Assembly (NCBI RefSeq): GCF_032854445.1
Contig: NC_088298.1
Coordinates: 16,885,976 to 16,949,975 of the forward strand
Direction of reading: 5' to 3'
DNA length: 64,000 bases
Source of the DNA: Liolophura sinensis
Lineage: Eukaryota; Mollusca; Polyplacophora; Chitonida; Chitonidae
Shown here: positions 12,145 to 23,730 of the stretch, one piece after another
How the letters are laid out: the number at the start of each line of letters is the position of its first letter
Position numbering within the stretch: position 1 is the first letter of the stretch
Made by a program: the position numbers and the translations under genes
Notes under the pieces: model-generated
Told to the model about the DNA's origin: nothing
Database searches by the model: none
The model's input: the letters and a program-made list of their open reading frames with translations, nothing else

Positions 12145-12310
12145 CTCATTGCTGGTTAGCGGAACTGACGACTCCGCCATCAGCGATTGGTTCTTTAGGC
12201 TGTCCAGTTTTGCCACCTCTTTTCCTGTCCTCAACTTTCAGTTTCGTTTTCTCTGCTGTTGTTCTTATTGGATCCAACACGTGATCGTGAAAATCCTCGT
12301 CCTGCTCGCT
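12145..12310 (-). CDS. Candidate exon, unrecognised lysine-rich peptide
   Basis: On the - strand a 54-codon open frame (SEQDEDFHDH...VVSSANQQ) ends at a TGA that lies one base before a consensus splice donor, GAG|GTAAGT. The peptide is rich in K, R, E and D, with a basic centre (KVEDRKRGGKTGQPKEP), and looks more like coding sequence than its surroundings. If the donor is used, the stop sits at the exon edge and the next exon would be 3' UTR. The upstream boundary is unclear, because a TAA precedes the frame and nearby AG sites lack a good pyrimidine tract. No ATG lies within the frame. Family unknown; no partner exons were found. Confidence 0.35.
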
Positions 12311-12907
12311 TTACGAATCGGTGACGAATCGGTTCACCGATGAGATGCCAGAGACTGCTCCAAAATCGTTATCCTTTATCTAAAGCCAGGCAGTGTTTGT
12401 TTTATGTTGAGAATAAATATGTCAAATAAATATAATCGTTCGATGCTGATTTTTGGTTGGTGACGAAGTATTTCAACATGAAGTTTATTAGGCTCAAATG
12501 AAACTCTTGAAAAAGTTTTCTCAAATTGTGAACGGTGGTTTGGGTCGTAGATTCATGTAATTCCGCCACCGTCGACTCTTTAAAGTGCCTTTAACAGATG
12601 AAAACTCTACTTCACCAATCCTCCGAATCTTTTCCCGTCCTGTATGAGGGGAAAAGACTAATTAAATATACCCGCTGCTTTGCTCAATAGACTTCCAGAA
12701 AACCATTGGGAACATCGGGTTAAAATTTGTCACAATATTTCTGATCTTTGGTAGACATTCGAGCTGATAATCAACACAAATGTACGTCAATACGTTACGA
12801 CGGCAATGGATCCTGTAAGGAAAAGAAAAGAAACATAATTTAACAATAAACTTGGAATTACACGGGTGGAGTTGCGCAAGCTTTTCTCCGCATTATTTAA
12901 CATTACA

Positions 12908-12910
<3 letters not shown>

Positions 12911-12980
<70 letters not shown>
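12911..12980. repeat. (TA)n microsatellite, ~70 bp
   Basis: An uninterrupted alternating TA tract. It produces spurious open frames encoding Tyr-Ile repeats. Confidence 0.98.
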
Positions 12981-12986
<6 letters not shown>

Positions 12987-14670
12987 ATGAATTCGAATTT
13001 TTGAGAGACGATAATGTAGTTGTTTGTTAAACAGTTTACTGATACATAATAGAGCAATTTAGAAATGATTGAAAGGAAAGACAACAGTGTTGCCTGGGCA
13101 CACGCTCAAACAGATACGTGTAGAAAAGAGCTTTTGAAAAGCAAAAGTTCTGCACTCGGAAGATAATTATCATTCAATTAATACACAAAAGTCAGACTTT
13201 TGTTTTCACTCACGTTGTTATATAAAGCCATTTAGGCATAGTCTATACTTTTTAGCAGGAATAGGCGTTATCACGCAGGTCAAACATTACTTCCAACAAA
13301 ACTAAATACGACCACGAAGCCGCGTGAATTACCACGAGAACTTTCGGAAAAGTGATATTAACTCTGAGCTCAGGTCGTCTTTTTGAAGAGAACACGGGCC
13401 GAATAATTGAGGCACGTTGCCAGATTGTGTAATTTGCCGTCTCAGCACGACATGGGGTGTATGCTTTTAGTGTGTTGTTTATTTTTTAGGTCAGACCGAC
13501 CTGCCCTAAACACTAGGTCATTATAGACAAGCATGACAAGGGTAAGCCAAAACTCTTTTTCCATCAGGGTTTGATCTGAACTCGGATTGCCACCTCTGAC
13601 CGACTGAGGGCGATGCGGTACGAGACAGTGTTAGTGTTACATTCGTAGATTCTATTTGGCCAGGTGTGTTTAATGACCGTTGCTTCAATAAAGATCCTTG
13701 AGTTACACAATCATTTCGAATCTGAGGTAGAAATGATTTTTCTACCAATCTAGATTATTATATATAAATTCATTTACATGAAATATATTTTTACAATATA
13801 CATTAATTTAACTAGGCCTCCATAATACCACGAATCACGCATGCATGCCTCGTCAGTTGAAGATATATACCACACATTTCTTATTTATGATATATTCCTC
13901 TGTTTTATTACCTGAAATTTATCCTCCCACAAATAAAATGTGTTAAAAATAACTCTGGGGAACAAATTAAAAATTTTCTTATTTAAGTTTTGAATCTTTG
14001 CAATTGATACAAAATTTGACCTAAGTTTACTATGTGGCTCCAAACATAACTAAGCTAACATGTTTGTTTTTCTTACTGACTCTACTGCTTCACTGCAATT
14101 CCTCCTCCATTGATCCACAAGAAGAGAAAATGTGTTTTCCCAGTTTAAAAAATGAAGAAAAAGTCAAGATGTTTCATGATAAAGAAAATATTTTCCATTA
14201 TTCGGCTACTGTTATCGAAACATGCAAATGGGTCATTATAAGCGCCCATTTCTAAAACTTTTTATCGGAATATTTTGTCAGTAAAGCATTTCTCTCTTCA
14301 TGCACTTGCTAGTCATTATCTAGAAAGATGCCCGGGGAATTCCCAAGGTGAACATGAAATCCCGTAGCTAGCAACTTTATTATTTGGTATACTTTTTACG
14401 TAATGGTTTTAAACAAAACAGGTTCACAACAAAGAAGTCATCATTGCCACGGGTGCTATAAACATCACAAAGTATAACAAAAGCCGTTTTGGCAAATTTC
14501 ATTATTCTGGTAGAATTGTTTTAAAAATGTTGAAAACATTCTGTGTTATAAAGAAATGTTGAGCTATCAAAACGGTTTCCTAAGAACATAAAAACCTAAG
14601 AACAGTAAATTTTATTTTCACATAGAAATAGGGAATCCCCACGCACAATATCGCGTTGCGAGCGTTAATA
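12981..14670. other. No supported gene
   Basis: AT-rich DNA. The frame at 14034-14255 has a hydrophobic start that looks like a signal peptide, but its first in-frame codon is GTG, there is no in-frame ATG before the hydrophobic stretch, and no splice sites frame it. Confidence 0.45.
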
Positions 14671-14973
14671 TCCTACCTACATTTAAGGAAGACGTCGCCC
14701 ATATTATTCATACAAATCACCTGCACACCAGCAATTTGACCCACACGAAGGTAAATGATCCTTTCATAAAATCAACACGACCATTTAGCAAACTCAAAGA
14801 GCTCGCCTGTGTCACGCTAACCGCTATTGTCACTAATACAGATGGCAAATTGAAATGCCTCAATAATTTCAATACGGTGTATAAAGCCACACTCACAGCC
14901 CATTCATAATTCACCAGGGGTGCCCGTAATATCAGAATTAGGCGATCCGTGCTTTAGGCATGGGCGGAGTGGT
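14671..14973. repeat. 300-bp duplicated block, copy 2
   Basis: Second copy of the block at 10899-11203, about 3.8 kb downstream in the same orientation. It starts inside unit 2 of the tandem pair seen at copy 1 (cctacctacatttaaggaag) and ends at gcatgggcggagtggt. No target-site duplication or terminal repeat is obvious. Confidence 0.85.
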
Positions 14974-16369
14974 CTATAAAATTTATAGACTCACTAAAAC
15001 AAAGGGTGCTGGGGAAACTATGAGTCTCGTGTCCTCGACATAAACGGTGTGTACAATGAAAACGTGGACATCAAATCCAGAGTAGCGAAGACAGCGTGAT
15101 ATTTGCCGATGGTCGCACGCACCCAGAGACATCCGGTTTCTTGCCACTTTACCTCAATTTGGGTTTTATCCTATATTTCTTCATGTAAATACAAAAATAG
15201 TAGCAGCCTATACCTAACCTAACAATTCCGCTAAGGCAGAATTTATTTTTAAATGTAGTGATGTTAATGGATATTTATTAGACCTCACTGGTCTAGAAAA
15301 TTACTAAAAGTGCTTTGTCATCAAATTTAGCAAACAATAACATAAAAACAATGCTATGCGACCAGGTTTCGCGGATGCTTTGTCAACCAGCAGAATCATG
15401 GGTTATGCATGCAAATGGTCTTTTGGCATCGGGTTTGCGTGCTTCACATGTTCCATGTTATCGGACAATTCGATAAATAATATGGACCTTTTTTTTCCTT
15501 GTGACTATATAGTATAAAATATTCTGGATTATAATAAATCGAGGGTTTTCTACAACCGTACATACAGTATGTTTGTATTTCAGAACAATGATAATTTCGA
15601 GCAATCTTACGAGGTATAGGCGACTGTTATATATGCTGACGTAATATGGTTAAGGTGAATAGATCAAAATTGCCAACAAACGTTAATGTCTAAGATGATA
15701 AGCTCTATATTAGTCTACCCTAGGGTTACCAATTACTGCAACGAATAAAAATAATAACAACATGCCATTAATTTACAACAGTTTCACAAATATCAGTTCT
15801 GGCGATATCAAATATTTTGCACATTTGCGGTTTTGTTCAGCACAGCACGTTACTTACACGCTTCGTTGAACAACCCACGTCCTTAATGTTGAGGGTTTAA
15901 GCACACCAAACAATTTATGTATCTGTCTAGCGATACTTTAACCATCTCTGTCCAAAATGCTTCGGTATCAGCCAGCAATTCCTAACGGTACTTCCTTCGT
16001 GCTGAGGTTTTCCAAGTAAAGAGAGGATTAAATAGCATGCAACTATTTAGTATCGTTAACATTACCCGCGTAGAGCCAAGTACTACTGGCGATAATAGGT
16101 TCAAGAATACTGAGATCACGCCGAGAAGGGCTGATAGGCTATAAGACGGTAAATAAGGTTTGGATGGCATTTAGACAGCCGGGCCATCTGAAGGTCAAAG
16201 AGAGCGGACAAATGAGAAAAAGATAATCAAATAAAATAAGAGGTGGTGGAACGGTTTAATTTGTTGAGCTCAACCTCAGCCCATGCTACCTGTAATAATA
16301 CAGCTATGTGGATAAGGTGTGGGGCCTTTAATGTTACGTTACTGGTAAGATTTCAGGGTTAACATAAAT
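14974..16369. other. No recognisable feature
   Basis: AT-rich sequence without supported genes or repeats. Confidence 0.45.
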
Positions 16370-16444
16370 GCGTATTTTTCGTTTGTGTATTTTTCGTTTG
16401 TGTATTTTCCGTTTGTGTATTTTCCGTTTGTGTATTTTCTGTTT
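16370..16444. repeat. 15-bp tandem repeat, 5 copies
   Basis: Five copies of a 15-bp unit, gtgtattttycgttt. Because the unit length is a multiple of three, both strands give short open frames with a five-residue repeat; these are not genes. Confidence 0.9.
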
Positions 16445-16450
16445 AAACCT

Positions 16451-16552
16451 ACATGTTTTATCACTAGAAAACATTGTCTTCTATAAGTTACATATAGACC
16501 GACATGTTTTATCACTAGAAAACATTGTTTTCTATAAGTTGCATATATACTG
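16451..16552. repeat. 51-bp direct duplication
   Basis: Two adjacent 51-bp copies beginning acatgttttatcactagaaa and ending in a cataya-gac/tac segment. They lie six bases after the 15-bp array and differ at only a few positions. Confidence 0.9.
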
Positions 16553-18108
16553 GAACTTAGAATGTTACGTGTAACAAAATAGTGTTTCAAACCAGAAACT
16601 GTATTAAATGCACACTGGCAGATTTACCTTATTTAATCAGATTTCACCACAAATAATGCACATAACGTCTTCACCTCAATGTGACCTTTACTTGCAGTCA
16701 TTCTAAGGTTTAACCAATAATAAACTTTACTTTGCTCAATGAAAACAAGCCTCAGCTTGAACAATAGAGGTTGACCATACACAGGTTAACCCTGCTCGCT
16801 ATGTTAATCACCGCTTTGAGAAATTGTATAACCCTCGCTTACATCCCTCTTCTACCCCCAAGCTCCCTGCCGACTACACATGAACACAATAAGCCTTGGT
16901 TTGGTTAGTACATGTGCACATGCATATAATTATTCTATAATATAGACCACCCTAAAGCCATAAATTGCACTCCCCAATACCTTGGGATTTGTGTTGACAC
17001 TATTGAGAGAACAAAGATAGTCACCCATGCGTTAAAGAGCATTGGATTAAATGTCCTCTCGGACACTAAATGGGATTGTACGAGAGTTCATTTGACCTGA
17101 TAGGGTTCCATTGGGAATATCTCCAAGTGGAACCTTGACGATCGAGGAATAATTAAGACTGACGGTAATGATAAAACCTGGCAGGGATTCAACCTTGGGA
17201 TTTGGCGAGACCCTCCGGAACAAACTCTTAAGACAGTTCATGGAATGGTGCCAGAACATTTTCTCATTGGTCACCCCATGCGCCGTTCATTCAGCTCAGC
17301 TTGTCGATAGGTTATTATAGAGTTATGATTGATCAGGCCAGCCTGGATCGATTGTAAGTGGGTGGTAGAGTGAGGAGAGTGGGGGGATGGGAGGGTGTGT
17401 GTGTGTGCTAAAAGTGGTATCTGTTCGGTGTGGTTGAGGCCGCAAGAGGGCGCTGCACGTCGCATGGCGTCAATCGTTACGGACAAATACGTGCATGGTA
17501 GACAAATTGGATGCGTCTGCTTGATTATCGGATAAAGGTGTTAGGCGAATCTATGCGAGAAAATAAGGTACGAGAGATAATAAACCTGTTTCCCTTTGAC
17601 GATATAAATGATGCGTCTATACACAGAGATTATAAACGGCTCACTGGCTAGAAGGCAAGACAGACTATTGTCAAGAAGGAGTTTGTTCCCCGAGTCAAGC
17701 GCGCCTACTTGCACCGCAAGTAAAGCATAGGTTGAAGCTCAAATGAAGATATCTGAGCACAGTGGGTTCAGTCTTAAGTTACACTAATAACGTCTAATAA
17801 ATTGTTGTTAACATCGTTGCACATGTTTTACCAAACTCTGCTAGCGGCACTTTGCTAGAAAGTTGCCATAATCTAAGCTAACACATAAACAGTAGATAGA
17901 TTTTAGGCCGGAACCACAGTGACCATTAGTGGAAGTGGAGATGTTGGGGTGGGGGGGGGAGGGGGTGGTCCCTGGTACAATTCCTCCTTTGGACATGCTT
18001 TGACTTTGAAACAGTCTATTTGTGTAATTCCTGTCTTAACGCTACGCGTAAGGGAATAGACAAAATAGACAAAAGTCAAAGCAACAACATTTTTTTCTCT
18101 AAACGGTT
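16553..18108. other. No recognisable feature
   Basis: Contains a G-rich stretch near 17950-17966 and short ORFs. No supported gene. Confidence 0.4.
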
Positions 18109-18200
18109 AACCTGAATTGATTAGATTGAGTGGTGTTTAACACCGTTTTAGAGAATATTTCAACCATACGACACCAGCTAGAAGTTACAAGTGAATCACC
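18109..18200 (-). mobile_element. Old SINE-1 3' fragment
   Basis: Antisense match to the SINE-1 tail domain with many substitutions: gagtggtgtttaacaccg, then agagaatatttcaac, catacgac and ccagc. It overlaps the 131-codon - strand frame at 18099-18494, which is therefore partly repeat-derived. Confidence 0.5.
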
Positions 18201-18562
18201 GATCTTTCTCAAGTAACTGGGGAATTGTGGTCTACAGATTATCACCATTAAAACGGCCTGAATATTGGTGATCTTTAAAGATGTCATGGAAGACCAATTA
18301 AACGGCCGCAAGAGGGCTTCCAATCGTATATTGATACAAAGAACCTGAGAAAGTGGACGCAATGTTCCCCGTCCGCAGCTGTGACTGATCCAAAACCTTG
18401 AGTGTCCGAGAAATTCGAAGACAGCCGGAAGCCCTTCATGATTCCCAAATAGGGTGCACTGGATACGATATAAGGGCTTTTCATCAACCATCACACTCAG
18501 AATACACGTTCTCTGGAAGCAGAATTGCCTGCCGTACTACATCTCTGTTTTCTTTCTTGCAG

Positions 18563-18673
18563 AAAAAGCTTAAAGGTCAATGGAAATCAGACGCTTTATC
18601 ATTCATGGAAGAGCTTTTAGATGAGCTCTTTCCGGAGTTCGAGGCTTTATCGATCTATTACAATGAAGCTTAA
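18563..18673 (+). CDS. Candidate terminal exon, unrecognised
   Basis: A strong acceptor (pyrimidine-rich tctgttttctttcttgcag) precedes a 36-codon frame, KKLKGQWKSDALSFMEELLD and onward to SIYYNEA, followed by TAA. The peptide is acidic and amphipathic, as in a helix. No upstream exon with a matching phase was identified, and the frame also continues open upstream of the acceptor. I do not recognise a family; a chance acceptor is possible. Confidence 0.3.
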   Translation, partial: KKLKGQWKSDALSFMEELLDELFPEFEALSIYYNEA

Positions 18674-19110
18674 TCGCTGGCAAATCTATCCAAAGAGTGA
18701 AAGCGCACAAGGCTCGTACATTCTGAGATTTTGTTACTATTGCTAGCACCAGATTGGTGGTTGCCATTTAGAAACTGGCTTAATTATCACCTTTATCGTT
18801 ATGTGAGCGTTACACTTTCAGTATTGGAATCTGTGCTTTACCCAGAAGTGTAAATCTCCGATAAAATGCTTACAGCTACTATCGTTTTTATTGTTTTTTT
18901 TTATTGTTTAGCAGGGGTTCATCCCTATTTTGGAACGATTAGACCATTCAGCGGCAATTATTTTTGAAAGAATGGTACACTATAAGAAAACAATGGCTCC
19001 AGGTCAGACTACTTATAGAACTAGTAAATGTTAATAATGTTTTGACCTGACCACGATGTGCATCTGAATTTAAGACTTCACTGATATGCAAAAATGTTCA
19101 AAGCAGATTA

Positions 19111-19430
19111 CCGGCCCCGATAGCACACTTGGTAGAGCGTCCGGTTCGGGAGCGTTAGCTTCTGGGGTCGAATCCAGGGTCGAGCCACACCTAAGGCCTT
19201 AACTTCCTCGCTTGGAAGGGGACAGTGCAACCACTGTTTGACCCGTGCCTTTCTTGCCTTGGGTAAGGCGCCTCAGTGAAATCCGTCCAGCAACAAGGAG
19301 GCACATTACATGGGATTTTCGTGGGTTTTTCCCCGGCTATGTCCACTCACCAAAAATGCTACTGCCATCGTATAAGCGACATATTCTTGAGTAAAACACC
19401 AATCATATAAATAAATAAATCAAAGAAGAC
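19111..19430 (+). mobile_element. Chimeric SINE: SINE-2 head and body with SINE-1 tail
   Basis: The 5' part is SINE-2: ccccgatagcacacttggta, then gagcgtccggttcgggagcg, acttcctcgcttgg, and caacaaggaggcacattaca. At about 19312 it switches to the SINE-1 3' domain (cgtgggtttttccccgg, gtataagcgacatattcttg, agtaaaacaccaatcat, then (AAAT)n). Possible imperfect flanking repeats are ttcaaagcaga on the left and atcaaagaaga on the right. This arrangement fits template switching during reverse transcription, or insertion followed by deletion. Confidence 0.75.
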
Positions 19431-20439
19431 TTGCGACTAGAAGGAAAGGTGTTAATGGAAAGCGCTATTCTCTGGTAACGAAACACAAAGAAGAAACTCA
19501 GAACAAAATAAAATTGCTTGAAACAATGAGAGTAGTGATGTCGTCACAACTGATAACCATGATTGATAGCCTTAAGTGCTAAGCATGCAGTGATCAAAAT
19601 CGCGAAGTGAAGAGAAGGAAAGATTTTTTTAGTAACCTAGACTGGAAAAAAAAAACACTCTCTTGTAAACAGTGGCTACGCAACATTCGGACACCCGTGA
19701 AAAGATTCATGTAGTGATGGCATTGCGTCATCCTTTCGCTATAATGTCGGCCTGCAGGCGTTAGAGAATAGAAGCCGGCAATGGGGGTGGAGTATTTCAA
19801 TATTTCACTGTGATGTAAGGAGAATTCCCATATAAAGTTTTGGCCTCTAAGGAATTAGTTTTTGTAGTTACTTATAGCAAGTTTTCAGCAGATTTCAATT
19901 TCGGTGTTCTCATTTAAAAGTTGATACGCAATCTCACTGTTTGTGGTGCTTTGGACAGGACGATGATGTGGCCACGTGTACAGTGTATAATGTTCGTTGA
20001 AGACCACTTGTCTTTCATAAATACAGCCACACGTGGGAAAGTTTGTCAGAAACTTGCCAGAGGTAGGAGGTTTACGCTGAGTACTGATTTATTCCAACCT
20101 TTCAACTGTCCGCTCTCGTATGAGAAATGGCATTAAACGGCAATCAGATAAATACAGAATTAAATAAACACGACATATCCTCGGTCAATGACGTCGTGTG
20201 CTCCAATCATTTCCCGCTGGATTGGCTACAAATGTAGACCCAAAAGTTTGTCTTGCACATGGCTAGCTAAGACGGATTTCCTCAGGTTTTCTCCAATTCA
20301 ACCCACAAAAACGCACCCACCAAACACTCATCTCCTACCCTCCTTGCATATGCTTTGTAGACTCATATGACTTATTAGTTATGAGTCGAAACTCAAAATG
20401 TATTTAGAAGATTATTGCACATGTATTTAACAGAGCTCT

Positions 20440-20565
20440 TGATTTATTTACATATTTATTTGATTGTTGTTTCTTAATCATACTTCTTTGTAAAATCTCA
20501 CTTACATAACAGTTATCATCTCTATGGGTGGACGAAATAAGAGGCCTCAAAATATATCACAGCCT
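20440..20565 (-). mobile_element. Very old SINE-1-like tail
   Basis: A tttatttacatatttatttg stretch is followed by attgttgtttcttaatcata, then cttctttgtaaaatctcactta, which parallels the antisense SINE-1 tail (gattggtgttttacgccgta, ctcaagaatatttcactta). Identity is low. Confidence 0.3.
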
Positions 20566-22279
20566 TTTGCCAGGTTCCATACACACTTTTGAATTTCAAA
20601 ATTGCAGCCGAAGCTGTGACAGCTGGATTCGAATTTCATGTCTCAAGGGCAAAAAATCGTTTGGCTATACAGAGAACAACACTATTATCAAATTGTAGCT
20701 AGGGCTGTGTGATATAAATCGTAAAACCCAAATAGCCCATCTGTTATGTCATTTGCAATAAAACCACTCCGTTGACCAGGTAATGATCGTCAGTTTAAGC
20801 TTATCTGATGCATTAGGCATGATTAATAAATTTGACAAATGCTATAAAACTACACGAACTTCTTCTAGTACACAGTCACACAATTAGGCTACCTGATACG
20901 CGCAAGACAACTTCATATGGATGTATACATTTCGAAGTATGGAGAAATAATCTATTAAAGACTATGAGCATAATGACGGACATGCCAATAATCTCGCTGT
21001 TATGGTACCAGTAACGTCTAAAACATATTCCCTGTGAAACAGTATGCAATAATATCGAGACACCGACACAGTTTGGAGGATATTATCCACACCTAGCTGT
21101 GCAATGCTTTTAATCATGGTGGGATATACTGGCAGAGTTATTGGCTTGGCGAACAACATTGGTGACTGGAGTCTAAAAGGCTCGTCACGTTGAGAAATAT
21201 GGATTACAGCGTATTGACAAAGGACCATAAAAGGTAAACAAAAACTCGGTTACGTGACGTCTGTCAGGCACACACTTACATTTTAAAAAGGAAAACAGTT
21301 AACCGTTACCCACGTGTCGATGGGGCTATGCACTGAGGAATGTGTGAAGGGTATAAAGACAGACACACAGCAAACAGACAGACCTGCTGTAGACTGGCGG
21401 GGTGGGGGGAGCAAATTGTGTCGACTGCGTCTGGTTCCAAATCATAGCATATGTATTTAAAATGCCCCTGTTCAGCAAGGGACATAACCACGGATATACA
21501 ATATGAAACCCACACGAGCAGCTATTAATCGCCTCTTCAGACGTTTTAGCTTTCCATATTATTTCGCTCAATTCGTGAGAGCGCCTCGTTTCATCAAGCG
21601 GGTCCCAATACGCCCATATTTATAATGGTGGCACTCTGCAACGCCAAGCGATAGGCATCAGGGGGCCAATTATACATAAGCGAGTTCTGACAGAGTTTAA
21701 AACTTCAACATGACACGTAAGGTCAAATTACAACACATTTATGTTTAGATAAATTTTAACGTCAATTGTCCAAAATTTATGGGTTAAAGTAAAATTTAAG
21801 TTTTAGTTTATATTGAAAAAAAAGGAATGGATTAGTTGAATCGCTCTGGTTGGCGTCCCAACCTGCCAAAGTGTACTGATAACGTGTGCAGGAGAAATTT
21901 GGTCTACCGTACTAGTTCTTATAGCGCCAAGCTGAACTAAAATTGTGAAATTTGACCTGTTTGCTATCTTGACATTACGCAGCTTTTGATTTTAGATCAC
22001 TGGAAATGTGCACTTTTTGACGTCATCATTGATTTTCCAAACATTTCTAGTGGTAAAAATTTTCAAGCCAATAAACACATAAAGGTATTTTTTTTTTGTT
22101 AAATCACAAATTGATCTTTGTTTTAACGTCAACTTCAAAGGGTAAAAAATCAATGCTGAATGAAGTAAATTGAGCGTACATTTCATTGGATGAGTCGTCA
22201 TTGCTTTCAGGATATAACCAACCATAATGCACGATGGTGCTGTTCAAATTTGAAATTATCCAGCATAGTACATGACTGT
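20566..22279. other. No recognisable feature
   Basis: Mixed sequence with short ORFs on both strands and no supported gene. It could be the 3' flank of the possible - strand gene at 22280-23730. Confidence 0.35.
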
Positions 22280-22518
22280 TCATGAAAATACTTTTTTGCG
22301 GTAATTGCCTTTTAAAATGCAACTATCCCATTGAAAGCAGTAGGAATTCGTCCTAATTCTAAAATCTGATCTCCCATCGAAGATGCCAAGAGACCAACAG
22401 GGCTTGTGGTGTACTGTTCCATTAATTACGAACATTTTGTGCAAGCAGACTTCTAATAATTCTTTCCTAATTTGTTCAGAATCGATCCTGTGCACGATTA
22501 TTTGAATCTGGAACAAAG
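22280..22518 (-). CDS. Candidate terminal exon of an unrecognised gene
   Basis: Read on the - strand, an AG acceptor (gggggcttgtcag) is followed by a frame entered in phase 1 that runs 78 codons to TGA: LFQIQIIVHRIDSEQIRKEL, four cysteines, and NYRKKVFS at the end. The entry phase fits the donor phase of the candidate exon at 22732-22834 across a 213-bp intron. The pyrimidine tract before the acceptor is poor. No known domain was recognised. Confidence 0.3.
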
Positions 22519-22731
22519 CTGACAAGCCCCCTAGCCGGAATTACATAAACGAACCATTTTCCGGGTCTTGTTTATGAGAAGGAGAATCATGGAACGGCAT
22601 CGAGTGAACGAAAATGACTTCGTTACGACCTCGAACCGCTACACACAAATGCCCCTCAGCATTCATATTATTAATCAAGCATACATAAATAGATTATCAA
22701 TAAATATCAATTAAATATAATTAGTACTCAC

Positions 22732-22834
22732 CATAAATCTGACCAACATATAATTTGACGTGAAGAACAACAGCAGTAACCTCCGAACTTGGCGATGCCA
22801 AGTCGGCCGGCAAAGATACCTCACCAAGCGTCAA
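22732..22834 (-). CDS. Candidate internal exon of an unrecognised gene
   Basis: On the - strand, tgttatatatgctgtag is a possible acceptor and TATG|GTGAGT a good donor. Between them 34 codons are open: LTLGEVSLPADLASPSSEVT then AVVLHVKLYVGQIY, with one base left over (phase 1). The alternation of hydrophobic and polar residues suggests beta strands. The region is more GC-rich than its flanks. I cannot name a family. Other frames are also open across 22789-23253, which lowers certainty. Confidence 0.4.
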
Positions 22835-23216
22835 CTACAGCATATATAACAGAATTGATAAAGGTGTGGAGAACGAATGGCGTAGAAACAACAACAACGA
22901 CAACAATAGAGCCTCTTTGTGTGGACACCATATGGCTTTCGCAAATAAACAGAACCGGCGCACCAAACAAACAAGCATTTCACAGACTGACACTCGGGCC
23001 AAAAACCGGGACTGTCAGGCTGACCGTTGCCCACATAAAAGCAGAAGGGGAACAGTATATAATACTGTATATGGCGGTTATACAAGTGATGATTAGCGAT
23101 TTGCAAATCAAAGCTATGGATCCATTGATTGATTGATTCGAGCTTTGATGGTGAGACATTTTGGCCTAACAACTGAAAACCTCCAAAATCACCACGATAT
23201 GTATAGTAAAGAAACA

Positions 23217-23625
23217 CAGCCGGCCTGGCGTTAAGCCAATGATAAAATTTCATTCATTCAACGGATGTACCATCGATGCAATCAACAACGGTAAACAAAT
23301 TGTACGTTTTCGAGAATCTTCAATTTACCTGTATTTTTTATAGATACTAATATTTCAGATAAACGAATGGCATATACATAGAGATGGTGAGAGATTTATT
23401 GGTTAATAGCCAAATAATATGACAAAAACAGACACCACAATATAGCTAAACGAACATGGCAGACCTTGTGTTAAGCCATTGATAATTATTCTTTCATTCA
23501 ACGAATCTATCATCGATGACATCAACAACAGTAAAGAAATGAGCACAAGTTGTACGTTTTCGAGAAGTTTCAATTTACCTGCATTTTATAGATACAAACA
23601 CTTCAGATAAATCAGGGTTATATAG
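23217..23625. repeat. ~241-bp tandem duplication
   Basis: Blocks starting at about 23217 and 23458 repeat the same series: gttaagccattgataa, tttcattcattcaacg, atcatcgatgacatcaacaa, ttgtacgttttcgagaa, caatttacctg, ttttatagatac and ttcagataaa. The copies differ by substitutions and a few indels. On the - strand each copy contains the 3' end of the exon-like frame at 23579-23730 with its splice donor. Confidence 0.8.
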
Positions 23626-23730
23626 TAAGAGGTGATCTAATCTAGCTGACTGAATAATTAAATCATCTTTGCGAAGGTTCTTCAGCTCAGTCATACAGCA
23701 CAAATCCGGCTTTCTTTTTTCTTGTCTAAT
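23579..23730 (-). CDS. Candidate exon, unrecognised
   Basis: On the - strand an open frame runs from an AG (gtgttaatag) through RQEKRKPDLCCMTELKNLRK, DDLIIQSARLDHLLLYNPDL and SEVFVSIKC to a donor TGCAG|GTAAAT. An ATG lies at 23694; unspliced, the frame meets TAA two codons after the donor. The donor is preserved in the neighbouring tandem copy (ATACAG|GTAAAT at about 23337), where the peptide is related but degraded. The exit phase (2) does not fit the exon at 22732-22834 directly, so another exon would be needed. Function unknown. Confidence 0.35.

Noticed and set aside
14034-14255. Secreted-peptide-like frame
   Set aside because: There is no ATG in frame before the hydrophobic stretch and no acceptor at its start.
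23092-23253. Additional exon of the 22-23 kb candidate gene
   Set aside because: A frame is open for 140 codons on the - strand, but two + strand frames are open too, and no phase-compatible splice pair was found.
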